64,000 nucleotides of DNA from Demequina muriae. Lineage in GTDB: Bacteria > Actinomycetota > Actinomycetes > Actinomycetales > Demequinaceae. Below are positions 53,668 to 61,708 of this stretch, one piece after another. The stretch spans positions 1,426,001-1,490,000 of the forward strand of contig NZ_JAUHQA010000001.1 of NCBI RefSeq assembly GCF_030418295.1. The letters are read 5' to 3'. Each line of letters starts with the position of its first letter. The first letter of the stretch is position 1. The translations under genes were made by a program, and so were the position numbers. A model generated the notes under the pieces. That model was not told the DNA's origin, did no database searches, and saw only the letters and a program-made list of their open reading frames with translations.

Positions 53668-53724
53668 ATGATCTCCTTGGCCATCGATTCCAGCCCGGGA
53701 GACTTGCTCGACATGAAGATCTAG
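53668..53724 (+). CDS. possible 18-residue leader peptide upstream of the ABC-F gene
   Basis: ATG 53668 opens an 18-codon frame (MISLAIDSSPGDLLDMKI) ending TAG at 53724. An ATAGAT hexamer lies eight bases before it, so it could be the first, leaderless cistron of the ABC-F transcript. Antibiotic-resistance ABC-F genes are often attenuated by such leaders. The small hairpin at 53730-53748 follows. Evidence for translation is indirect. Confidence 0.35.
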   Translation: MISLAIDSSPGDLLDMKI

Positions 53725-53789
53725 GTTCGCCAGACGCTTAAGTTCTGGTCACGCGCCCGCACGCACCCCAGACGTATTGCGAGAACCCT

Positions 53790-55382
53790 GTGTCTTCCCT
53801 GTCCTTCTCTCACCTCACATTCCTGTGGCCCGACGGCTCACCTGCGATCGCCGATGCGACCGGTGCGCTCACCGGCGGCCTCACCGGCGTGGTCGGCGCC
53901 AATGGCGCCGGCAAGTCCACCCTGATGCGGCTGCTCTCTGGAGAGCTCGCCCCCGCATCGGGCACGGTGCTCCGTCCCCCGACCGTGGTGCATGTCCCTC
54001 AAGACGTCGCCCTCGACAGCGAGGGCAGGGCCGATGCGGTGATGGGGCTGGCACACGTGCGCGCCGCACTACGCGCGATCGAGTCAGGCTCAGTCGACCC
54101 CGCCCACTACGACGCCGTCGGCGACGACTGGGACGCTGAGGAGCGCGCATCGGGCACCCTCGCCCTGCTCGGCCTTCCCCCAGACACGCTCGACCGTCGC
54201 GTGGGGGAGCTGTCCGGAGGGGAGATCACGCGCCTGGCGCTGGCCTCCGCGCTGCACCGCCGACCGGACGTCCTGCTGTTGGATGAGCCGACCAACAACC
54301 TGGACGCGACGGCCTCGGCGCAGGTGCTTGAGGCGCTGACGAGCCGCCGCGAGCCCACCCTGGTGGCGAGTCACGATCGGGAACTGCTCGCACGGGTGAC
54401 CGCCATCGGCGAACTCCGACGGGGACGGCTGCGGTGGTTCGGAGGAGACCTCCGTGCGTATGAGGAGGCGATCGATGCTGAGCGTGCGACTGCTGATCAG
54501 GCCGTGCGCAGTGCGCGCGCGGATGTCGCACGCCAGCAACGGGAGCTCCGCGCGCATGTGGAGGGCTCGGCCAAGCGCCAGCGGGTGGGTGCGAGGAAGG
54601 CGAAGGAGGCGAACCTGCCGAAGATCATCGCGGGCGGCCTCAAGCGCAAGGCGCAGACGACGGAGGCGCGCGTGTCCGCCGTGCACGAGCAGCGGCTCGA
54701 CGACGCCCGCGCGAGGCTCGACGGCGCCCAGGATGCGGCTGATCGCGACCGAGAGATCCACGTCGACCTCCCAGAGACGACCGTGCCCGCGCGACGAGAC
54801 GTCGCGCGACTCGACGACTGCGTGCTCGCCACGGGAGTGACCGTGTCCGCCACCATCCAGGGTGCGGAGCGCATCGTGCTCGCGGGCGCGAACGGGAGCG
54901 GCAAGACCACACTGCTGCGGACGCTGCTCGGCGAGATCGCGCCTCGCGCGGGTGAGGCGACGGTGCACGTGCCGGCCGGCTACCTGCCACAGCGACTGGA
55001 CCTGCTCGACCCCGGCCTGACCGTCGTGGAGAACGTCCGCGCACGGGCGCACGGCGCGACGCCGCACGACGTCCGCGCCGGTCTCGCACGGTTCCTCTTC
55101 CGTGGCGATGCCGGGGACGCGCTCGCCGCGACCCTGTCGGGTGGCGAACGACTGCGGGCCACGCTGGCGGCGGTGCTGCTGGCACGCCCGGCACCGCAGC
55201 TGCTGCTGCTCGATGAACCGACCAACAACCTCGACTTCGCGTCGCGGACCCATCTGGTGGATGCGCTCGCGGGGTATCAGGGGGCGCTGGTGGTGGTCAG
55301 TCATGACGCCGACTTCGTCGCCGCGCTGGCGCCCACCCGCGAGTGGCAGCTCGACGGCACCTTCCTCGACACCCTCCTGTAG
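53790..55382 (+). CDS. ABC-F family ATPase
   Basis: A 530-residue protein with two ABC domains and no membrane segment. Domain 1: Walker [10 protein letters not shown], signature [12 protein letters not shown], Walker [13 protein letters not shown]. Domain 2: [33 protein letters not shown]. The inter-domain linker (about residues 230-320) is charged and helical, as in translation factors that act on the ribosomal E site. It may protect ribosomes against antibiotics, but it could also be a housekeeping EttA-like relative. The start GTG 53790 has no clear ribosome-binding site; a possible leader peptide lies upstream. Confidence 0.92.
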   Translation: MSSLSFSHLTFLWPDGSPAIADATGALTGGLTGVVGANGAGKSTLMRLLSGELAPASGTVLRPPTVVHVPQDVALDSEGRADAVMGLAHVRAALRAIESGSVDPAHYDAVGDDWDAEERASGTLALLGLPPDTLDRRVGELSGGEITRLALASALHRRPDVLLLDEPTNNLDATASAQVLEALTSRREPTLVASHDRELLARVTAIGELRRGRLRWFGGDLRAYEEAIDAERATADQAVRSARADVARQQRELRAHVEGSAKRQRVGARKAKEANLPKIIAGGLKRKAQTTEARVSAVHEQRLDDARARLDGAQDAADRDREIHVDLPETTVPARRDVARLDDCVLATGVTVSATIQGAERIVLAGANGSGKTTLLRTLLGEIAPRAGEATVHVPAGYLPQRLDLLDPGLTVVENVRARAHGATPHDVRAGLARFLFRGDAGDALAATLSGGERLRATLAAVLLARPAPQLLLLDEPTNNLDFASRTHLVDALAGYQGALVVVSHDADFVAALAPTREWQLDGTFLDTLL

Positions 55383-55491
55383 GAAGGTTCTGTACACGGA
55401 ATGCGCTCGTCGTGCGTCGGGTAGGAAGACCGCGCGTGTCATCACCGTGACCCCCGGGGCATAAGGAGAGCCCCCGACCCGTTGCCCAGCC

Positions 55492-57153
55492 ATGAGACCC
55501 GCCAATCAAGCTGATGTGTGGTGGCGCAACGCCACGGTCTACTGCCTCGACGTCGAGACGTTCCAGGACTCCAACGGGGATGGCATCGGCGACTTCCGGG
55601 GGCTGACCTCCCGCATCGATCACCTGGCGAGGCTCGGCGTCACGTGCCTGTGGCTGATGCCCTTCTACCCATCGCCCAACCGTGACGACGGCTACGACGT
55701 GGCCGACTACTACTCGGTGGACCCGCGGCTCGGCACTCTCGGCGACTTCGTCGAGATGATGCGCACCGCGCGCCACCACGGCATCAGGGTGATCGCGGAC
55801 CTGGTGGTCAACCACACCTCGGATCAGCACCCGTGGTTCCAGGAGTCGCGGTCTTCACTCGATAACCCCAAGCGCGACTGGTACGTGTGGCGGGACGAGC
55901 CGCCGGAGGGCGCGCCGCAGGCCGTGATCTTCCCTGACGAGGAGGACAGCCTGTGGCGGCGCGACGAGGCGACGGGTCAGTACTACCTGCATCACTTCTA
56001 CCGTCACCAGCCCGACCTCAACATCTCCAATCCGGACGTGCGCGACGAGATCGCCCGCGTCATGGGGTTCTGGATGGAGCTGGGGCTGTCAGGCTTCCGC
56101 GTCGACGCGGTGCCGTACCTGCTGACGACGGGTCACACCCAGGGCGCCGACGTGGAGACCGACCCGCACTCGTACATGCGAGCGCTGTCCTCGTTCATGA
56201 CACGGCGCTCGGGAGACGCGATCATGCTCGGCGAGGTGAACGTCCCCTATGACGAGCTGATGCGGTTCTTCGGCGACGGCGGGGACGAGCTGGACCTCTC
56301 GTTCGACTTCCCCGGCATGCAGGCGATGTACCTTGCGCTGGCACGCCGGGACGCCGGGCCGCTGCGAGACGCGATGGTGTCCCGACCGCTCGCACCGCGC
56401 GACACCCGATGGGCGACGTTCGTGCGCAACCACGACGAGCTGACACTCGACCAGCTGTCCCCCGAGCAGCGTGACGAGGTGTTCGCCGCGTTCGGCCCCG
56501 AGCCCGACATGCAGGTCTTCGGACGAGGACTGCGACGCCGGCTGCCGAGCATGTTCGGCGGTGACCAGGACCGCATTCGGATGGTGTACTCGCTGCTGTT
56601 CTCCCTCCCGGGCACCCCGGTCCTGTTCTACGGCGAGGAGATCGGCATGGTCGAGAACCTCGACGTCCCCGGCCGCTCCTCGGTGCGGACTCCCATGCAG
56701 TGGGAGCCGGGGCCCACGGGCGGGTTCACCACTGCGGACGTCGACCAGATGCGCAGGCCGATGCCGGCGCGGCCGTTCGGTCCCGACCACATCAGCGTCG
56801 AGGCTCAGCGCGGGGACCCGGACTCGCTCCTCACCGCCATGTCGCGCCTCGCCGACCTCCGCCGGGAGATGCCTCACTTCGGCTGGGGCGACGTCGAATG
56901 GCTCGAGAGCGACGCGCCCTCGGTGCTCGCGCATCGGGCGGAGCTGGACGGCGAGTCCGTGATCGCTGTCCACCACCTCGGCGAGGCGCCCCTCGAGGTC
57001 ACGTTGACGACGGGGCTGGAACCCGGCACGAGGGTGCGCGACCAGCTTGCGTCGGGTGCGGGAGTGGCGGAGCCGGTCGAGGTGGCCGCGGACGGCACTC
57101 TCACGCTGACGCTGGGTCGGTACGCCGCCCGCTGGCTGCGGCAGGTGTCGTAG
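55492..57153 (+). CDS. GH13 alpha-amylase family protein, trehalose-synthase-like
   Basis: A 553-residue GH13 enzyme. It opens VWWRNATVYCLDVETFQDSNGDGIGDFRGL, and regions I-IV are visible: VIADLVVNHT, GFRVDAVPYL (nucleophile Asp), IMLGEVNVPY (acid Glu) and FVRNHDELTL (third Asp). Overall it resembles GH13_16 trehalose synthases/maltose isomerases, but it is shorter and the exact activity cannot be fixed. The C-terminal beta-sandwich ends YAARWLRQVS. Cytoplasmic. ATG 55492; an AAGGAGAG site lies too far upstream to be its ribosome-binding site. Confidence 0.87.
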   Translation: MRPANQADVWWRNATVYCLDVETFQDSNGDGIGDFRGLTSRIDHLARLGVTCLWLMPFYPSPNRDDGYDVADYYSVDPRLGTLGDFVEMMRTARHHGIRVIADLVVNHTSDQHPWFQESRSSLDNPKRDWYVWRDEPPEGAPQAVIFPDEEDSLWRRDEATGQYYLHHFYRHQPDLNISNPDVRDEIARVMGFWMELGLSGFRVDAVPYLLTTGHTQGADVETDPHSYMRALSSFMTRRSGDAIMLGEVNVPYDELMRFFGDGGDELDLSFDFPGMQAMYLALARRDAGPLRDAMVSRPLAPRDTRWATFVRNHDELTLDQLSPEQRDEVFAAFGPEPDMQVFGRGLRRRLPSMFGGDQDRIRMVYSLLFSLPGTPVLFYGEEIGMVENLDVPGRSSVRTPMQWEPGPTGGFTTADVDQMRRPMPARPFGPDHISVEAQRGDPDSLLTAMSRLADLRREMPHFGWGDVEWLESDAPSVLAHRAELDGESVIAVHHLGEAPLEVTLTTGLEPGTRVRDQLASGAGVAEPVEVAADGTLTLTLGRYAARWLRQVS

Positions 57154-57159
57154 CGGAGG

Positions 57160-57175
57160 CGGGCGCCCCCGCCCG
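57160..57175. terminator. short GC hairpin after the GH13 gene
   Basis: CGGGCG (57160-57165) pairs with CGCCCG (57170-57175) around a CCCC loop, seven bases after the GH13 stop and between convergent genes. A weak terminator candidate. Confidence 0.4.
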
Positions 57176-57198
57176 ATGGGGCAGCCCGACGGTCAGCG

Positions 57199-57942
57199 TT
57201 AGCGCGTCTTCTTGGGCGCCTTGAGTCGCACCATGACCGTCTTCTGCCTGCCCTCGCCGGTGGCCTGCGGATTGATCTCGTAGGCGGGATGGGCACTCAT
57301 CAGGTCCTTGAGCTTCGAGAAGCCCCAGGTGCGCGAGTCGAAGTCGGACGCCAGGCGTGAGAGGTTGCTGCCCACCTCGCCCAGGTGCGCCCAGTCGTCG
57401 TCGCGCGCGGCCGTCGTCACGGCCTCCTTGAGCAGCGCATCGAGTCGGTCGTCGTGCTTCCAGTCGGCTTTGTCGGTCGGCGACAGCGGGGTCTCCGAGG
57501 CGATCAGGTTCTCGACGTAGACGAACGTGTTGCACGCCGCCACGAAGGGCTTGGGCGTCTTGCGTTCGCCGAAGCCGTACGCCTCGAAGCCCTGTTCGCG
57601 GATGCGCGCGGCGAGACGCGTGAAGTCGCTGTCGCTCGACACCAGGCAGAACCCGTCCACGGTGCCGCCGTGCAGCAGGTCCATGGCATCGATGATCAGC
57701 GCGCTGTCGGTCGAGTTCTTGCCCTGCGTGTAGCTGAACTGCTGGACCGGCTGGACGGAGTGGTCCAGCAGGCTGTCCTTCCAGGACTTCAACTGGTTCG
57801 TGGTCCAGTCGCCGTATGCCCTGCGCACGCTCGCGGTGCCGTACTTCGCGATCTCGACGAACAGCGCCTCCACGTACTTGGCGTGGGCGTTGTCAGCGTC
57901 GATCAGGACGGCGAGACGGGCTTGATCATTGGGTCGAGTCAC
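57199..57942 (-). CDS. NYN domain protein (LabA/PIN-like) with C-terminal OST-HTH/LOTUS domain
   Basis: A 247-residue protein. The NYN ribonuclease-like domain has LAVLIDADNAHAKYV, then KNSTDSALIIDAMDLLHGG and FCLVSSDSDFTRLAARIREQG, with conserved acidic residues in ALIIDAMD and SSDSDF that form the metal site. The C-terminal part (TAARDDDWAHLGEVGSNL through FSKLKDLMSAHP) fits the OST-HTH/LOTUS fold, which binds RNA. It is probably an RNA-processing enzyme. Start GTG 57942 is chosen; ATG 57960 is possible. It follows the histidine kinase gene by 4 bp. Confidence 0.85.
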   Translation of the reverse strand: MTRPNDQARLAVLIDADNAHAKYVEALFVEIAKYGTASVRRAYGDWTTNQLKSWKDSLLDHSVQPVQQFSYTQGKNSTDSALIIDAMDLLHGGTVDGFCLVSSDSDFTRLAARIREQGFEAYGFGERKTPKPFVAACNTFVYVENLIASETPLSPTDKADWKHDDRLDALLKEAVTTAARDDDWAHLGEVGSNLSRLASDFDSRTWGFSKLKDLMSAHPAYEINPQATGEGRQKTVMVRLKAPKKTR

Positions 57943-57946
57943 GGGC

Positions 57947-59389
57947 TCACTGTGGCACATCGGGACGGGGGGTGGCAGGCGGACCGGCGGCGAGCGGCAG
58001 AGCGATGGTCACTCGTGTGCCCTCGCCCTCGGTCGATTCGACGTCCAAATCTCCCCCGTGCGCCTGGACGATCGCTGCCGTGATGGCGAGCCCGAGCCCC
58101 GCCCCGCCGGTCGCCCGCTGCCGGGACGAGTCGCCCCTCACGAACCGCTCCGTGGCACGCGCCGCGATCTCGGGCGCCATGCCCGGGCCGTCGTCCATGA
58201 CGGAGACGCGTGCACGGCCGCCGTCACGCTCCACGGCCACCGCGACCGTCGCGCCGCCGTGAAGGGCGGCATTCGAGATCACGTTGAGCAGCGCCTGTCG
58301 CAGTCGATCCGCGTCCCCGGTCACGGTGAGCTCATCGCCGGCCGCGCTGAACGTGGAGTCCGGAAAGGCGGCCGAGGCGTCGGCCACGACGTCCCGCGCG
58401 AGCTGCGCGAGCGCGATGGGCGCCTGCGCGAGCTGCGGCTCGGCGTCGTACTTCGCCAGCTCGAGCATGTCGTCCACCAGCCGCCGCATCCGGCCGGCCT
58501 CCGCCTCGGTGCGCGCCCACGCGTCGGTCTGGTCGGCCTTCCGCGGGAGGGCGCCGCGGCGATGCAGCTCCGAGTAGCCCAGGACGGTGGTGAGGGGCGT
58601 GCGCAGTTCGTGAGAGGCGTCCGCGACGAACTCTCGCAGCCTCGTCTCCGAGCGCTCTCGCTCGCGCAGCGAGTCGGTCAACGTGGCGATCATCGCGTTG
58701 AGCGAGCCCGCCAGCTCTGCGGTCTCGCTGCCGCGCCCGGCCCCCTCCAGGCGTACGTCGAGGTCCCCTGCCGCGATGCGGGAGGAGGCGTCGATCATGC
58801 GCCGCATCGGCGTGATGCCCATGCGGATCATCCACCAGGCGACCAGACCCAGACCGCCGAGCATCAGCGCGATCCCGGCGGTCTCGATGGCGATGAGCCG
58901 CTGAGACGCGCTCTGCACGGAGTCCATCGACAGGGCCGTCACGTCCCACCCGTTGCCGGCGGGCCGCGCGAGCACGCGAAAATCGCCGGAGCCGTCGGAC
59001 GACGGCGCCGTCACGACAGCGGCGAAGGTCGGTGACAGCTGGTCCACGTCGACCACCGGCACCGCATCGCCCGCGTCGTCGACGGTGGGCGCGAGCACCA
59101 CGTGCAGCTCCCCGTCCGCTGCGAGGAAGCCGCGCAGCGCGTCCGACGGGCGGGACAGATCGTCGCTGGGGCTGCGCGGCAGGCGCTGCATCGGCTGGTC
59201 GACCACGAACGGCCCCGCGAATGACTCCAGTCGCTCGTCGAGCTGTGCCATCTGGTACTGGTGAGTGGTCGCGGTGACCGCGACGGCGATGGCGATCGCG
59301 ATGGCGGCGATCGCGGCGAACCCCACCAGCACGCGGTCGCGCAGCGACAGCCGCGCCCTCGTCGAGGACGGAGCCACGGCGGCGCTCAT
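57947..59389 (-). CDS. sensor histidine kinase (HAMP, HisKA)
   Basis: A 480-residue kinase. Membrane helix 1 (residues about 21-43) and helix 2 (about 165-187) flank an extracytoplasmic domain of about 120 residues; then HAMP (IRMGITPMRRMIDASSRIAAGDLDVRLEG), H-box with the phosphoacceptor in VADASHELRTPLTTVLGYSEL, N-box LNVISNAALHGG, DDGPGMAPEI and GLGLAITAAIVQAHGG. It forms a TCS with the regulator whose gene overlaps it by 4 bp. Its likely target operon is the divergent DUF4956-VTC-DUF4353 operon. Confidence 0.93.
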   Translation of the reverse strand: MSAAVAPSSTRARLSLRDRVLVGFAAIAAIAIAIAVAVTATTHQYQMAQLDERLESFAGPFVVDQPMQRLPRSPSDDLSRPSDALRGFLAADGELHVVLAPTVDDAGDAVPVVDVDQLSPTFAAVVTAPSSDGSGDFRVLARPAGNGWDVTALSMDSVQSASQRLIAIETAGIALMLGGLGLVAWWMIRMGITPMRRMIDASSRIAAGDLDVRLEGAGRGSETAELAGSLNAMIATLTDSLRERERSETRLREFVADASHELRTPLTTVLGYSELHRRGALPRKADQTDAWARTEAEAGRMRRLVDDMLELAKYDAEPQLAQAPIALAQLARDVVADASAAFPDSTFSAAGDELTVTGDADRLRQALLNVISNAALHGGATVAVAVERDGGRARVSVMDDGPGMAPEIAARATERFVRGDSSRQRATGGAGLGLAITAAIVQAHGGDLDVESTEGEGTRVTIALPLAAGPPATPRPDVPQ

Positions 59390-60069
59390 GGCGCCCTCAG
59401 GGTGTAGCCGGCGCCGCGCACCGTGTGGATGAGGTGGGGCTCGACCTGGTCGACCTTGCGACGCAGGTAGCCGATGTACGTCTCCACCACGCCCGGATCG
59501 TCATCGGGTGAATAGCCCCACACGCCTTCGAGCAGCTGCCCGCGGGACAGCACCCGGCCCACGTGTCGCATGAGGTGGCGGAGCAGCCGGTACTCGGTGG
59601 GGGACAGCGAGGTCTCCACGCCGCCGCGCGTCACCCGATGGGCGACGTCGTCGAGAGTCAGGTCTGCGACGACGTACACCTCGGAGGCGCCCGGGGAGCG
59701 CTCCACCCGGCGCGACACCGCCTCCACGCGCGCCACCAGCTCGTCCAGATTGAACGGCTTGTCGAGGTAGTCGTCGGCGCCGATCGTGAGTCCCTCGACT
59801 TTGTCGGCTGCGCTGTCGCGCGCCGTCAGGAAGATGATCGGGGTGCGGTCGCCGGACTCGCGCAGCCGGCGGCACATGGCGAAGCCGTCCACGTGCGGCA
59901 TCATCACGTCCAGCACGATGAGGTCGGGCCGGTGCTCCTTGACCGCGCGCAGCCCGTCCGCACCGTCGACGGCCTGGTGGACGGTGTAGCCCTCGTACCG
60001 GAGGGCGGCGACCAGCATGGTGCGGAGGTTGTCCTCGTCGTCCACCACGAGGATCGAGCGTGTGGGCAT
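59386..60069 (-). CDS. OmpR/PhoB family response regulator
   Basis: A 227-residue response regulator: receiver with VVDDEDNL, phosphoacceptor Asp in LIVLDVMMPHVDG, Thr in IFLTARDS and Lys in YLDKPFNLDEL; C-terminal winged helix with LSPTEYRLLRHLMRHVGRVLSR and VVETYIGYLRRKVD. ATG 60069; a GAGACT hexamer six bases upstream suggests a leaderless start. It is divergent from the DUF4956 gene, with about 200 bp between them. Confidence 0.94.
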   Translation of the reverse strand: MPTRSILVVDDEDNLRTMLVAALRYEGYTVHQAVDGADGLRAVKEHRPDLIVLDVMMPHVDGFAMCRRLRESGDRTPIIFLTARDSAADKVEGLTIGADDYLDKPFNLDELVARVEAVSRRVERSPGASEVYVVADLTLDDVAHRVTRGGVETSLSPTEYRLLRHLMRHVGRVLSRGQLLEGVWGYSPDDDPGVVETYIGYLRRKVDQVEPHLIHTVRGAGYTLRAP

Positions 60070-60266
60070 GGCCTCAGTCTCACACCTGAGGCTCAGAGTT
60101 TGCTGGGAACGCCCTGGCAGGCCGCTCAGCCCAAGTCACAGGTGGCTGTGCTGTCGCTCTCAGCGTTCTCCCAGGTGGGCGCGGTGCCATGGAGATCACC
60201 ACCGCTCGACCCCCGGCGGCTCTCACGGAGCCATGACCGGGGCGGGCCCGATCTCAGAGGTGACCC

Positions 60267-60908
60267 GTGCCCATTGCTGCCTTCATCGCCGCCGACCTCA
60301 TCGCCATCGGGGCGATGGTGTTCGGCCTGTACTTTCCCCGCCACCGCCGCCGCGACATGATCGTCGCGCTGCTGTCCATCAACGTGGGCGTCATGGGCGT
60401 CACGTACGCCATGACCAACGCGGAGATCTCGCTCGGGTTCGGCCTGGGCATCTTCGCGGTGCTGTCGATCATCCGGCTGCGCTCGACGGAGATGGACCAC
60501 GCCGAGATCGCCTACTACTTCACGGCGATCGCCTTGGGCCTGCTGGGCGGCTTCCCGTCGATCTCGCCGTCGGTGAGCTTCACGCTCATGGCCGTGCTGC
60601 TCGGGGTGATCGCGATCGGCGACCACCCGGCGCTGTTCTCACGATCGCGTCAGCAGACCATGACCCTGGACCGCGCGTTCACCCGGGAGGCCGATGCGAT
60701 CGCTCACCTGAGAGCGCTGCTGGCCGGGCCGGTGCATCGGGTGCAGATCCGCCGGGTGGACATGGTGACGGACACGACGCTGGTCGACGTGCGGTTCAGC
60801 GTGCCTCGCGGCGGGGACACAGCGGACTCGGCGCCAGCGCCGGTCGTGACGCCCGTGCGACACACGGCACCCGCGTCCGAGCCGATCGCCACGGGTGCGC
60901 ACCGATGA
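60267..60908 (+). CDS. DUF4956 membrane protein
   Basis: A 213-residue protein with four predicted membrane helices (FIAADLIAIGAMVFGLYF, then MIVALLSINVGVMGVTYAM, GFGLGIFAVLSIIRLRS, AYYFTAIALGLLGGF) and a cytoplasmic C-terminal domain of about 80 residues. DUF4956 proteins are nearly always encoded with a VTC-domain gene. It starts at GTG 60267, six bases after an AGAGG site, and overlaps the VTC gene by 4 bp. Confidence 0.86.
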   Translation: MPIAAFIAADLIAIGAMVFGLYFPRHRRRDMIVALLSINVGVMGVTYAMTNAEISLGFGLGIFAVLSIIRLRSTEMDHAEIAYYFTAIALGLLGGFPSISPSVSFTLMAVLLGVIAIGDHPALFSRSRQQTMTLDRAFTREADAIAHLRALLAGPVHRVQIRRVDMVTDTTLVDVRFSVPRGGDTADSAPAPVVTPVRHTAPASEPIATGAHR

Positions 60909-61696
60909 CCGCCACCGGAGCGTGGCCAGGTGTGATCGGTCGGCTTGCGCCCGTCACGCTCGAGGAACTGGATGCCACCGCCGCCCTGCAGACCCGGACC
61001 GACCGCAAGTATGTGCTGCGCCCCGAGACCTGGGCTCTGGCGCTCGCGTCCCTTGACGCCGCCCCGCGCGTGCTCGACATCGATGGCCTTCGCACATTCC
61101 GCTACGAGTCCGTGTACTACGACACCCCCGACCTGGATTCCTATCGCATGGCCGCGCGGCGACGGCCGCTGCGCTACAAGGTGCGCACCCGCCAGTACGT
61201 CGATACGGGCACCGTGGCGGTCGAGGTCAAGCTCCGCTCTCGCACCGGCGAGACGGTCAAGCATCGCGAGTGGCTGAGCCCGGGCGCGTCCCGCGGCGGC
61301 GGGCCCCGACTTCCCGCCGAGGCCCAGCGGTTCGTGGCGTCCTTCCCGGCGACGGCCGATGCGGTGGGGCGGCTCGCGGAGACGCTCACCACGTCCTACG
61401 AGCGGGTCACGCTCCTCACCGCCGATGCGCGGGTCACGGTCGATGCGCACGTGCGAGGACGCGACAACCGCGGCCGCGAGGCCGGCTTCGGCGACCTGCT
61501 GATCGTCGAAGTCAAGGCGTCGGCGCGTGCCGGCGCCGTGGACCGCGCCCTGTGGTCGCTCGGTGTGCGGCCGTCCCGCGTCTCCAAGTACTGCACCGCG
61601 CTCGCCGCGCTGCGTCCCGACCTCCCTTCCCATCGCTGGGCGCGCACGCTGCGCCGCCACCTCGACGCTCCCCAGCCGGCGCTCGCCGGCGCATAG
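60905..61696 (+). CDS. VTC domain protein, polyphosphate polymerase-like
   Basis: A 263-residue protein with the VTC/CYTH-like tunnel fold. Basic residues of the catalytic tunnel are visible in TRTDRKYVLRPETW, RYESVYYDTPDLDSYRM, RYKVRTRQY and AVEVKLRSRTGETVKHRE; a Glu pair in LIVEVKAS completes the metal site. In yeast Vtc4 this domain makes polyphosphate from ATP. Here it is coupled to the DUF4956 gene upstream and followed at 12 bp by a carbohydrate-binding lipoprotein gene. Confidence 0.88.
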   Translation: MTATGAWPGVIGRLAPVTLEELDATAALQTRTDRKYVLRPETWALALASLDAAPRVLDIDGLRTFRYESVYYDTPDLDSYRMAARRRPLRYKVRTRQYVDTGTVAVEVKLRSRTGETVKHREWLSPGASRGGGPRLPAEAQRFVASFPATADAVGRLAETLTTSYERVTLLTADARVTVDAHVRGRDNRGREAGFGDLLIVEVKASARAGAVDRALWSLGVRPSRVSKYCTALAALRPDLPSHRWARTLRRHLDAPQPALAGA

Positions 61697-61708
61697 AAAG
61701 GCACCCTC

